Below, piece by piece: positions 1 to 6,803 of a stretch of 8,252 nt of DNA. Source of the stretch: an uncultured Bacteroidales bacterium (lineage in GTDB: Bacteria > Bacteroidota > Bacteroidia > Bacteroidales > Paludibacteraceae). Made by a program: the position numbers and the translations under genes. The stretch lies in NCBI GenBank assembly GCA_903929065.1, contig CAIYTJ010000088.1:1-8252 (forward strand), given 5' to 3'. The stretch's first letter is position 1; each line of letters begins with the position of its first letter. The notes under the pieces were generated by a model. The model did no database searches. It was given only the letters and a program-made list of their open reading frames with translations, and was not told the origin of the DNA.

Positions 1-608
1 TTTTGGGAAAATGGGTTAGAAATAGCTCCGGCAAAGAAATATTTTATTTTTTGGTGCTTTGGATAATTGTAACCCTGCTCAGCCAAACTTCGCTTGCCGA
101 ATTTAAATATTTTTCTCAGATTACATACTATTTCAGCGGTTCAATAGGATATGTAGTCTTGGGATATTATTTAACTAAGTATCCGATTTTTTCCAAATCT
201 AATAAAACAATCGTTATTTTGTTGTTTTTACTAGTTATCTCTGTGCTTTTTACTGTATTTGGAACTTATTATTTGTCTAATGCTTCAGGGAAATCAATTC
301 AAACATTTTATTCATATTACACTATTAATGTGATTGTGGAAACTTTAAGTGTTTTTCTATTATTTAGCATATTTGCAATTAGAAATGCATTAATAAACAG
401 AACGTTGGGTCTTATCAGCAAATATAGTTACGGCATTTTTTTGTCACATGTTCTTGTTCTGACGGCATTGTCATTTCTAAAAATTGATTGTCTGTTTATC
501 CATCCGCTAATTGGAATTATAGTAACTGTAATACTTTGTTTAAGCGTTTCAGGAGTAATGGTTGGCTTAGTCAATAAATTACCTTACGGGAAATTTATTT
601 CAGGTTAA
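1..608 (+). CDS. Acyltransferase-3 family membrane protein, C-terminal part (5' end outside window)
   Basis: This is the C-terminal 201 or so residues of an integral membrane acyltransferase of the acyltransferase-3 (OafA/WecH/NodX-like) family. Such proteins usually O-acetylate or otherwise acylate sugars of surface polysaccharides at the inner membrane. The reading frame is open from base 3 and no credible start is seen; the first in-frame TTG is at the window edge. Since family members are usually about 340-390 residues, some 150-180 are probably missing. Visible here are several hydrophobic helices (near residues 14-31, 48-57, 69-90, 108-124, 143-158 and 166-190), a G-Y-V-V-L-G-Y-Y-L segment typical of the family's mid region, and Y-S-Y-G-I-F-L-S-H near residue 142, which matches the family's conserved late helix (SYGIYLxH). 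The catalytic His of the N-terminal half is outside the window. A glycosyltransferase follows after 8 nt, so the two are probably co-transcribed. The family call is fairly safe; the acceptor sugar is unknown. Confidence 0.8.
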   Translation, partial: LGKWVRNSSGKEIFYFLVLWIIVTLLSQTSLAEFKYFSQITYYFSGSIGYVVLGYYLTKYPIFSKSNKTIVILLFLLVISVLFTVFGTYYLSNASGKSIQTFYSYYTINVIVETLSVFLLFSIFAIRNALINRTLGLISKYSYGIFLSHVLVLTALSFLKIDCLFIHPLIGIIVTVILCLSVSGVMVGLVNKLPYGKFISG

Positions 609-616
609 AGAAATTT

Positions 617-1765
617 ATGAAGATAATCTACAACATTAGTTCAACAGCCACAAGTGGAGGAGGAATGGAACGTGTAATTTTGAATAAGGCAAATTACCTT
701 GCTGATGTGTTTGGTTACGAAGTCATTCTGATTACAACTGACCAGAAGGATGGCAAATCATTCTATCCTTTTTCCAAAAGTATCCGGCACATTGATTTGA
801 ATATCAATTATATGGATATTGCCCGAAAAAAAGGATTTTTTCAGGTATATTTACTTTACCGGATTGCCTTGATAAAACACCGAAAAGCACTTACAACCGT
901 TTTAATGGAAGAGAAAGCGGATATAGTAGTTTCATTATCAAGAGATGAGAAAGAGTTTCTGTATAAAATAAACGATGGAAGTAAAAAGGTGTTAGAATCG
1001 CATCGATGCCTGAAACCACGAGCGCCGATAGAATTTAGAAGAGCGAAATCTATCATTCAAAAAATCAAGATTGTTTATCGACTTTTACACGAGACAAGAC
1101 TTCCAAAATATTATGATAAGTTTATTGTGCTGACAGAGGAAGATAAAACCTTTTGGAGTGAGAAAAATAATGTGGTGGTTATTCCAAACCCGTTACCATT
1201 CGAAACTCCCGAAAAACCTGATCTTTCTGCGAAACGGGTTTTATGTGTTGGCAGAATATCAACTGATAAAGGTATCGACAGGTTATTAAGTATCTGGAGT
1301 AAAGTTTCTGTAAATTATCCGGATTGGAAGCTTTCACTCATTGGCGATGTTGTTGATTCAGAATTACTTAAACAAATAAAGGATTTGAATCTTGAGAAAT
1401 CGGTTGAGATAATTGCTGCAACCAGAAATATTCAGGAAGAATATTTGAAAAGCTCGGTTTATGTTATGACTTCACGGTTTGAAGGCCTTCCGATGGTTTT
1501 GCTGGAAGCTATTTCAGTTGGCTTGCCTGTGGTTTCTTATACCTTTAAATGTGGTCCCCGCGATGTGATTAACGATGAAGTTGATGGCTTTTTAGTGGAG
1601 GAAGATGATGAACCGAACTTTGTTGAAAGGCTTGGATTACTTTTGGGCGATCAGAAGTTGAGAGAAACTATGAGCAAGAATGCTAAAATAAATAGTGAAC
1701 GTTTTTCTGTTGAAACAGTTATGAATAAATGGGATAAGCTTTTTTTGGAATTGATAAATAATTAA
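617..1765 (+). CDS. GT4-type glycosyltransferase (surface polysaccharide)
   Basis: A 382-residue retaining glycosyltransferase with the GT-B fold, most like family GT4. It probably adds one sugar from a nucleotide-sugar donor to a lipid-linked glycan on the cytoplasmic face of the membrane. The N-terminal acceptor domain begins with the glycine-rich loop S-G-G-G-M-E-R (residues 13-19). The donor domain opens after V-I-P-N-P (188-192) and carries the V-G-R-I-S-T-D-K-G motif (211-219), whose Arg and Lys normally contact the donor phosphates. The EX7E motif is formed by Glu289 and Glu297 within F-E-G-L-P-M-V-L-L-E-A. C-G-P-R-D-V-I (312-318) is common in Bacteroidota polysaccharide glycosyltransferases. 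There is no signal peptide or transmembrane helix. The ATG at 617 lies 8 nt after the upstream stop, with an A-rich leader and no Shine-Dalgarno. Its stop codon touches the stop of the convergent gene on the other strand. The specific sugar and linkage cannot be told. Confidence 0.92.
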   Translation: MKIIYNISSTATSGGGMERVILNKANYLADVFGYEVILITTDQKDGKSFYPFSKSIRHIDLNINYMDIARKKGFFQVYLLYRIALIKHRKALTTVLMEEKADIVVSLSRDEKEFLYKINDGSKKVLESHRCLKPRAPIEFRRAKSIIQKIKIVYRLLHETRLPKYYDKFIVLTEEDKTFWSEKNNVVVIPNPLPFETPEKPDLSAKRVLCVGRISTDKGIDRLLSIWSKVSVNYPDWKLSLIGDVVDSELLKQIKDLNLEKSVEIIAATRNIQEEYLKSSVYVMTSRFEGLPMVLLEAISVGLPVVSYTFKCGPRDVINDEVDGFLVEEDDEPNFVERLGLLLGDQKLRETMSKNAKINSERFSVETVMNKWDKLFLELINN

Positions 1766-1771
1766 TTAATT
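1760..1771. repeat. 12-bp perfect palindrome at the junction of two convergent stop codons
   Basis: AATTAATTAATT is identical to its own reverse complement. Its centre falls between 1765 and 1766, exactly where the + strand TAA (1763-1765) meets the - strand TAA (read from TTA at 1766-1768). It is wholly A/T, with no GC-rich stem and only short T runs, so it does not look like a normal intrinsic terminator. It may simply follow from two abutting TAA stops with AT-rich flanks. Confidence 0.7.
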
Positions 1772-2917
1772 TGAAATGTCAGTATAGATTTTTAGAATAC
1801 TCTCTCCGACATTAATAGTGCTGAATTTATTTTTTACATTATTTGCAATTGTCTCATTATCATATTTCAATGAAATTAATTTATTAATTCCATCGACCCA
1901 TTCTTCAATAGTATTTTCGCACAAAATTCCATTAGATTCATTAATTAATTCCGGCAAGGCACCTACATTTGAGCAAATTACAGGAGTTCCTGTCATTAAT
2001 GCCTCAACAATTACGACTCCAAAAGTTTCTACAGTACTGGCATGAATATAATAATCAGAAATGTGTAAAATTTCTGCAATTGATGCTTTAGTTTGATAGC
2101 CAGTAAATTTAGTATTCAATTTGAGTTTTTTTGAAAGTTGAATCAATTCATTCAGTCTGTCTCCTCCTCCAACCATGGTCAGAACAATTTTTTTTTCAGT
2201 TAGTTCCTGAACTTTGGCCAATGCTTCTATGAATAATTCCGGCTTTTTATCAGGTATTTTTTTTGTTGCCCATGTTGCAATCGCACAAAAATGTATTTCA
2301 TCTTTGTGTATGTCTTTTTTCTTGTAAGTAAATGTTTCTGAATTGATTACGTTAGGAATGATTCGAAATTTATCAGATTTCAATACAGGCATTAAATCCA
2401 TCATGTTATTTTTCAAAAATTCCGAAACGGGCAATATCCTATTCGCATTTTTATAAATTTTCTTTGTTAATCCCGACAAATATGGTTTTTTAAGGATTCC
2501 GGCAATTTTACTCCAATGTTCAGTAATAATATGAGTCTTTCTGAGCTTTTTGGATATAAAATCTCCCATCATTCCTGCCGGAAATACAACATTTGAATGC
2601 ACAAAATCAGGCGAAAATGAATCTGAAATTAATTTCTTGTAATAATACCAGGCAATTCTGTTTTGTAACGGAATTAAATGATAAATTAGATTTTTGAATC
2701 TTGTTAGAATCCTGATTTCAACAGTTTCTGTTCCTGATTCATCTAAATAAATTTGTTCTTTAATTGAAAATAAAAGATGAGATTGTTCAGTTAAGACGGC
2801 AAGTATTTTTATTTCAGTTCCGGTTGAATGTATGGCTGTTGCATGTTCTTTGACGAAAATTCCAAAGTTTGGATTATTTTCTGTAGGGTACCAGGAACTT
2901 ATAAATAATACTTTCAT
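1766..2917 (-). CDS. GT4-type glycosyltransferase, last gene of the leuS-yitT run
   Basis: A 383-residue GT-B glycosyltransferase, GT4-like, probably cytoplasmic and acting on a surface glycan. The start S-S-W-Y-P-T-E-N-N-P-N-F-G (residues 7-19) is the common N-terminal signature of one group of GT4 enzymes, whose loop lies near the acceptor site. H-S-N (107-109) followed by P-A-G-M-M-G and then T-E-H-W-S (132-136) are also typical of that group. The donor domain has I-P-N-V-I-N (187-192), M-V-G-G-G (248-252) and an EX7E motif with Glu297 and Glu305 in V-E-T-F-G-V-V-I-V-E-A. G-R-K-type phosphate contacts are not as clear as in the convergent glycosyltransferase; the equivalent stretch reads A-T-W-A-T-K-K-I. 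It starts 21 nt after the YitT-family gene, so it is probably transcribed with it, although it fits the neighbouring polysaccharide genes better by function. The DNA is markedly AT-rich: bases 2281-2340 hold 17 G+C of 60. Confidence 0.9.
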   Translation of the reverse strand: MKVLFISSWYPTENNPNFGIFVKEHATAIHSTGTEIKILAVLTEQSHLLFSIKEQIYLDESGTETVEIRILTRFKNLIYHLIPLQNRIAWYYYKKLISDSFSPDFVHSNVVFPAGMMGDFISKKLRKTHIITEHWSKIAGILKKPYLSGLTKKIYKNANRILPVSEFLKNNMMDLMPVLKSDKFRIIPNVINSETFTYKKKDIHKDEIHFCAIATWATKKIPDKKPELFIEALAKVQELTEKKIVLTMVGGGDRLNELIQLSKKLKLNTKFTGYQTKASIAEILHISDYYIHASTVETFGVVIVEALMTGTPVICSNVGALPELINESNGILCENTIEEWVDGINKLISLKYDNETIANNVKNKFSTINVGESILKIYTDISN

Positions 2918-2938
2918 AATGACATGAATATGATATAG

Positions 2939-3823
2939 TTATTTGCCTTTTATTACATCAAAACCTTTCCCATAAACACCAATTGCAGATGATTGAGATA
3001 TAAACGCATTCGGATCAATATCTTTTACAATGCGGAATATTTTTACCGATTCATTTTTTCGGGCAATAACTGTAATAACTTTAACCGGTTCTTTTGAATA
3101 CCAACCCATGCCATCCAGAATAGTTACACCGCGATGAACATCCAAATTTATTCTGGTTGCAATTGCTTCATATTCTTTCGAAAATATAAAAAATTGAACA
3201 GATTGACGCACACCATTAATAACCATATCTACAGCTATTGTGGTTATAGCCATGGCAGTAAGGCCATAAACAATTCGTTCTAAACTCCCAAATTTGAAGA
3301 AATACGAAGAACAGATTATCAAAACATCGCAATAAAGCAGAATTCGTCCAAGGGTTATATTCCGGTATTTATTAACAACTTTGGCAATAATATCTGTTCC
3401 ACCGGAGCTTCCATTTGAAAGAAAAACCAAACCAACTCCTGTGCCGGCAAGCACCCCACCAAGAACACAAGCCATAAAATTATCATCAATACCAACAAAA
3501 GTACCGGGAACAGCTTGGGGTAAAACTGAAAAGAATAACGTTAGAACACCAACTCCATACATTGTTCTCAGACTAAATTTTAACCCCACAGTTCGAATGG
3601 CAATAATCAATAAAACTGCATTGATTAGAAAATAAGTAAGTGAAATTGGTATTCCGGTGGCGTAATAAATGATTGCAGCCACACCGGTAGCACCACCACC
3701 TGTAATATGATGTGGCAAGAGGAATGCTTTCCACGCACCGGCATATAAAAACAAACCAAATGCAATGAAAATGTATTCGCGGATGTCAATCCAGCCTTGT
3801 TTGGTAATTGATTTTAGATTCAT
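2939..3823 (-). CDS. YitT-family membrane protein (DUF161 + DUF2179)
   Basis: A 294-residue polytopic membrane protein of the YitT family, a widespread group of unestablished function. The N-terminal two thirds hold the membrane part, with hydrophobic helices near residues 16-35, 45-57, 60-78, 88-103, 114-136, 160-177 and 183-203. Family signatures are H-H-I-T-G-G-G-A-T-G (38-47) in the first repeat and N-G-S-S-G-G-T-D-I-I-A (137-147) in the second. This internal repetition is typical of the family. A soluble C-terminal DUF2179 domain begins near residue 222 and includes D-V-H-R-G-V-T (228-234), G-W-Y-S-K-E-P (240-246) and the end V-Y-G-K-G-F-D (283-289). The length is usual for the family. 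The start lies 19 nt after the leuS stop, and no promoter-like box was seen in that gap, so it is probably read through from leuS. I can support the family, but not a substrate. Confidence 0.93.
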   Translation of the reverse strand: MNLKSITKQGWIDIREYIFIAFGLFLYAGAWKAFLLPHHITGGGATGVAAIIYYATGIPISLTYFLINAVLLIIAIRTVGLKFSLRTMYGVGVLTLFFSVLPQAVPGTFVGIDDNFMACVLGGVLAGTGVGLVFLSNGSSGGTDIIAKVVNKYRNITLGRILLYCDVLIICSSYFFKFGSLERIVYGLTAMAITTIAVDMVINGVRQSVQFFIFSKEYEAIATRINLDVHRGVTILDGMGWYSKEPVKVITVIARKNESVKIFRIVKDIDPNAFISQSSAIGVYGKGFDVIKGK

Positions 3824-3842
3824 AGTCGCATGACTTTAATCA

Positions 3843-6599
3843 TTAAATAACGATATTCACAATTTTTCCGGGAACAACGATGATTTTCTTAGGTGCTTTT
3901 CCTTCCAGATATTTCAAGGTCTGTTCATTTGCCATGGCTGTTTTTTCAACATCTTCTTTTGTCATATCAGCCGGAAGTTCCAACAAGAAACGAACTTTTC
4001 CATTAAACGAAATTGGATAATTAAAAGCACTTTCAACCAAATAGACTTCATTGCAAATTGGAAACTTAGCGTCACAAACCGTTTTAAAATTTCCAAGAAT
4101 ATAGTATAATTCTTCGGCAATATGCGGTGCAAAAGGTGCCAGCAGAATGGACAGCGGTTCAAGAATTTCTCTTTTGCTACATTTCAAAGTAAATAATTCA
4201 TTTACACAAATCATAAAAGCCGAAACCGAGGTGTTGTATGAGAAATTCTCAATGTCAAACGTAATTTTCTTAATGGTTTTATGCAGAATTTTCAACTCTT
4301 CAGCGGTTGGTTTTTCATCATTTACCAACAACATATTTTCTTTGTAAAACAATGACCATAAACGTTTTAAAAACCGGTGAACTCCGTCAATTCCATTTGT
4401 ATCCCATGGTTTTGATTGTTCCAACGGACCGAGGAACATTTCGTATAAACGCAATGTATCAGCACCATATTTTTCGACAATGTCGTCCGGATTCACCACG
4501 TTATACATTGATTTCGACATTTTTTCAACTGCCCAGCCGCAATGATATTTACCATCTTCCAGAATAAATTCAGCCGATTTGTATTCCGGATTCCAGTTTT
4601 TAAATTTCTCAATATCAAGAATATCGTTCGAAACAATATTTACATCCACGTGAATTTCAGTCGTTTCATATTGGTTTTTCAAATTCAACGAAACGAACGT
4701 ATTTGTATCTTTAATTCGATACACAAAATTACTTCTTCCCTGAATCATTCCCTGATTAATCAATTTTTTGAACGGTTCATCTTCACAAACCAACCCCAAA
4801 TCGAACAAAAATTTGTTCCAGAAACGACTGTAAATCAAGTGTCCCGTTGCATGTTCCGTTCCACCGATATACAAATCCACATTGCGCCAGTATTCATTTG
4901 CTTCCGGACTTACCAAGGCTTTATCGTTTTTCGGATCCATGTAGCGTAAATAATAAGCCGATGAACCGGCAAATCCTGGCATCGTGTTTAATTCTAAAGG
5001 GAAATGATCTTCCGTTTCCCAGTTTTTTGCACGGCCAAGTGGTGGTTCGCCTTTTTCGGTTGGGAGAAACTTATCAATTTCCGGTAATTCCAGCGGTAAT
5101 TTGCTCTCATCAAGCATATAAGGCATTCCTTCTTTATAATAGACCGGAAATGGTTCGCCCCAATACCGCTGGCGACTGAAAATAGCATCTCGCAAACGGA
5201 AATTCACTTTCACACGCCCCAAACCCTTTTCTGAAATATATTCTTTGGCTTTTGCAATGGCTTCTTTTACGGTCAATCCATTCAAAAAACCGGAATTCAT
5301 CATAATTCCTTCTTTGGCATCCAAACTTTCTTCGCTCACATCACATCCTTCAATCAAAGGAATAATCGGCAAATTAAAATGTTTTGCAAAAGCATAATCA
5401 CGGCTATCGTGAGCTGGAACAGCCATAATAGCTCCGGTTCCATAACCGGCCAACACATAATCGGAAATCCAGATTGGAATTTCAGTACCACTTACCGGAT
5501 TAATGGCGTACGAACCCGAGAAAACGCCGGTTACCCGACGATCGGCAATGCGCTCACGCTCGGTACGTTTTTTTGTAGCTGAAATATAATTCTCAACTTC
5601 AGCAGCTTGTTCAGAAGTTGTTAGTTGTTTAACCAATTCACTTTCGGGCGCCAACACCATAAAAGTTACGCCATAAATTGTATCTGCACGAGTGGTAAAG
5701 ACTTCGAAATTGAAGTCCTGACCTTTTACATTAAATTTTAATTCAGCACCTTCGCTTCGTCCAATCCAGTTTTTTTGAGTTTCAGTCAATGAATCAGTCC
5801 ATTCAATCGTATTCAAACCATCAAGCAACCGTTGTGCATAAGCCGAAACACGTAAACTCCACTGGCGCATAACCCGTTGTTCAACCGGATGACCACCACG
5901 AACCGAAACACCTTCACTCACTTCATCATTTGCCAGAACTGTTCCGAGAGCCGGACACCAGTTTACTTTCAAATCGGCCAGATAAGCAATTCGGTAATTC
6001 AAAAGAATTTCCTGCTGCTCTTTTTCTGATTTTGATTTCCAGTCTTCTGCACTGAATTGTAAATCAACCGTACAAGCAATATTCAAATCTTTAGTTCCCT
6101 GTAATTCAAAAACTTCAACTAATTCGGCAATTGGTCTGGCTTGCTGAGCATCATTACAGAAATAAGAGTTAAACATTTGAATAAATGCCCATTGAGTCCA
6201 TTTGTAATAATCCGGTTCGCACGTGCGGATCTCACGATCCCAATCATAACAAAATCCTATTTTATCTAATTGTTCGCGGTAACGGGCAATGTTCTTTTTG
6301 GTTGTAACAGCCGGATGCTGACCGGTTTGAATAGCATATTGTTCAGCCGGCAAACCGTAAGCATCATAACCCATTGGATGAAGTACATTGTAACCTTTCA
6401 GACGTTTATAGCGGCTAAAAATGTCGGAAGCAATATAACCGAGTGGGTGACCAACATGTAAACCTGCACCCGAAGGATACGGAAACATATCCAAAACATA
6501 ATATTTGGGACGATTTTGGTCAATATCGGTTTTATACGTGCTGTTGTTTTTCCAGTAAGCCTGCCATTTTTGTTCTATTTCTCTGAAATTGTACTCCAT
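3843..6599 (-). CDS. leuS: Leucine--tRNA ligase (LeuRS)
   Basis: Cytoplasmic class I aminoacyl-tRNA synthetase that charges tRNA-Leu with leucine using ATP; 918 residues from the chosen start. The HIGH signature appears as H-V-G-H (48-51) and the KMSKS signature is exact (693-697). The CP1 editing domain spans roughly 270-465 and has the Thr-rich loop T-T-R-A-D-T (302-307) and A-V-P-A-H-D-S-R-D (393-401); Asp401 matches the family's editing aspartate, so proofreading is probably intact. R-D-A-I-F-S-R-Q-R-Y-W-G (470-481) and Y-I-G-G-T-E-H-A (577-584) are conserved catalytic-core stretches. An insert (about 625-690) precedes KMSKS, and the anticodon-binding helices follow (about 720-855). It is longer than the 860-residue E. 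coli enzyme because of an insert near 150-205. The start at 6597-6599 is chosen because M-E-Y-N-F-R-E-I-E matches normal LeuRS N-termini; an in-frame ATG 26 codons upstream overlaps the likely promoter. Confidence 0.98.
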   Translation of the reverse strand: MEYNFREIEQKWQAYWKNNSTYKTDIDQNRPKYYVLDMFPYPSGAGLHVGHPLGYIASDIFSRYKRLKGYNVLHPMGYDAYGLPAEQYAIQTGQHPAVTTKKNIARYREQLDKIGFCYDWDREIRTCEPDYYKWTQWAFIQMFNSYFCNDAQQARPIAELVEVFELQGTKDLNIACTVDLQFSAEDWKSKSEKEQQEILLNYRIAYLADLKVNWCPALGTVLANDEVSEGVSVRGGHPVEQRVMRQWSLRVSAYAQRLLDGLNTIEWTDSLTETQKNWIGRSEGAELKFNVKGQDFNFEVFTTRADTIYGVTFMVLAPESELVKQLTTSEQAAEVENYISATKKRTERERIADRRVTGVFSGSYAINPVSGTEIPIWISDYVLAGYGTGAIMAVPAHDSRDYAFAKHFNLPIIPLIEGCDVSEESLDAKEGIMMNSGFLNGLTVKEAIAKAKEYISEKGLGRVKVNFRLRDAIFSRQRYWGEPFPVYYKEGMPYMLDESKLPLELPEIDKFLPTEKGEPPLGRAKNWETEDHFPLELNTMPGFAGSSAYYLRYMDPKNDKALVSPEANEYWRNVDLYIGGTEHATGHLIYSRFWNKFLFDLGLVCEDEPFKKLINQGMIQGRSNFVYRIKDTNTFVSLNLKNQYETTEIHVDVNIVSNDILDIEKFKNWNPEYKSAEFILEDGKYHCGWAVEKMSKSMYNVVNPDDIVEKYGADTLRLYEMFLGPLEQSKPWDTNGIDGVHRFLKRLWSLFYKENMLLVNDEKPTAEELKILHKTIKKITFDIENFSYNTSVSAFMICVNELFTLKCSKREILEPLSILLAPFAPHIAEELYYILGNFKTVCDAKFPICNEVYLVESAFNYPISFNGKVRFLLELPADMTKEDVEKTAMANEQTLKYLEGKAPKKIIVVPGKIVNIVI

Positions 6600-6664
6600 A
6601 ATATGTTGAAAATTAATAATAAAAAGGTTTAATTTGATTCTTGTCAAAGAAAAATTATAGAACG

Positions 6665-6672
6665 CAAAGTTA
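6665..6672 (-). promoter_or_regulatory. Putative leuS promoter, -7 box TAACTTTG
   Basis: On the minus strand this reads TAACTTTG followed by C, a full match to the Bacteroidota -7 consensus TAnnTTTG. Transcription would start at about 6658, leaving a leader of nearly 60 nt before the leuS ATG. No TTG-type -33 element is visible at the usual distance, only a T-rich run. The box lies inside the 26-codon upstream extension of the leuS frame, which argues that the extension is not translated. Confidence 0.55.
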
Positions 6673-6675
6673 ATC

Positions 6676-6713
6676 ATTTTAGCTGAATAAAAAGTTTCAT
6701 ATCTTGCTAAAAT
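6676..6713. repeat. 8-bp perfect inverted repeat, 22-bp spacer, between leuS and rex
   Basis: The left arm ATTTTAGC (6676-6683) and right arm GCTAAAAT (6706-6713) are exact reverse complements. The arm centres are 30 bp apart, close to three helical turns, so both arms would face the same side of the DNA. The repeat ends 3 bp upstream of the leuS -7 box and covers where the -33 element and RNA polymerase would sit. It could be a paired operator, but in such AT-rich DNA it could also arise by chance. No known regulator motif was recognised in it. Confidence 0.4.
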
Positions 6714-6746
6714 TCAAAAACCATGTTTTTTAATGACCTCAAAACA

Positions 6747-6775
6747 TTGGTGTTTGAAATAAATGATTATTTTTG
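6747..6775 (+). promoter_or_regulatory. Putative rex promoter (-33 TTG, -7 TATTTTTG)
   Basis: The -7 box TATTTTTG (6768-6775) matches TAnnTTTG. A TTG at 6747-6749 lies 18 nt upstream of it, within the spacing usual for Bacteroidota promoters. Transcription would begin at about 6782, giving a short leader of some 20 nt that ends in an A-rich stretch before the rex ATG at 6804. This is the best-matched promoter in the window. Confidence 0.55.
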
Positions 6776-6776
6776 T

Positions 6777-6794
6777 CAGTTAAATCTTTAAATC
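6777..6794. promoter_or_regulatory. Possible Rex operator (autoregulation)
   Basis: This 18-bp stretch contains GTTAA, four bases, then TTAA (6779-6791), around a perfect inverted repeat TTAAA-TC-TTTAA (6780-6791). It matches 9 of the 14 defined positions of the TTGTTAA-N4-TTAACAA form of the Rex site known from several phyla; the outer TT and CAA positions do not match. It sits just after the rex -7 box at the expected transcription start, where a bound repressor would block rex. The position is good but the match is partial and AT-rich, so this remains a candidate. Confidence 0.3.
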
Positions 6795-6803
6795 AAAACA
6801 AAA

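Noticed and set aside
1818..2045. A 75-codon + strand frame inside the minus-strand glycosyltransferase
   Set aside because: It overlaps the conserved donor-domain region of a clear glycosyltransferase on the opposite strand, so it is a shadow frame.
4542..4949. A 135-codon open frame on the + strand, antisense to leuS, with other shorter ones at 4147-5179
   Set aside because: They lie wholly within the well-supported leuS gene, show no recognisable domain, and have no promoter-like box or plausible leader. They are shadows of the leuS frame.
6751..6775. TTTGAAAT...TTTTTGTC read as a Rex-type palindrome
   Set aside because: The two arms do not align as reverse complements beyond a few A/T bases. 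The GTTAA-N4-TTAA site just downstream is a better candidate.
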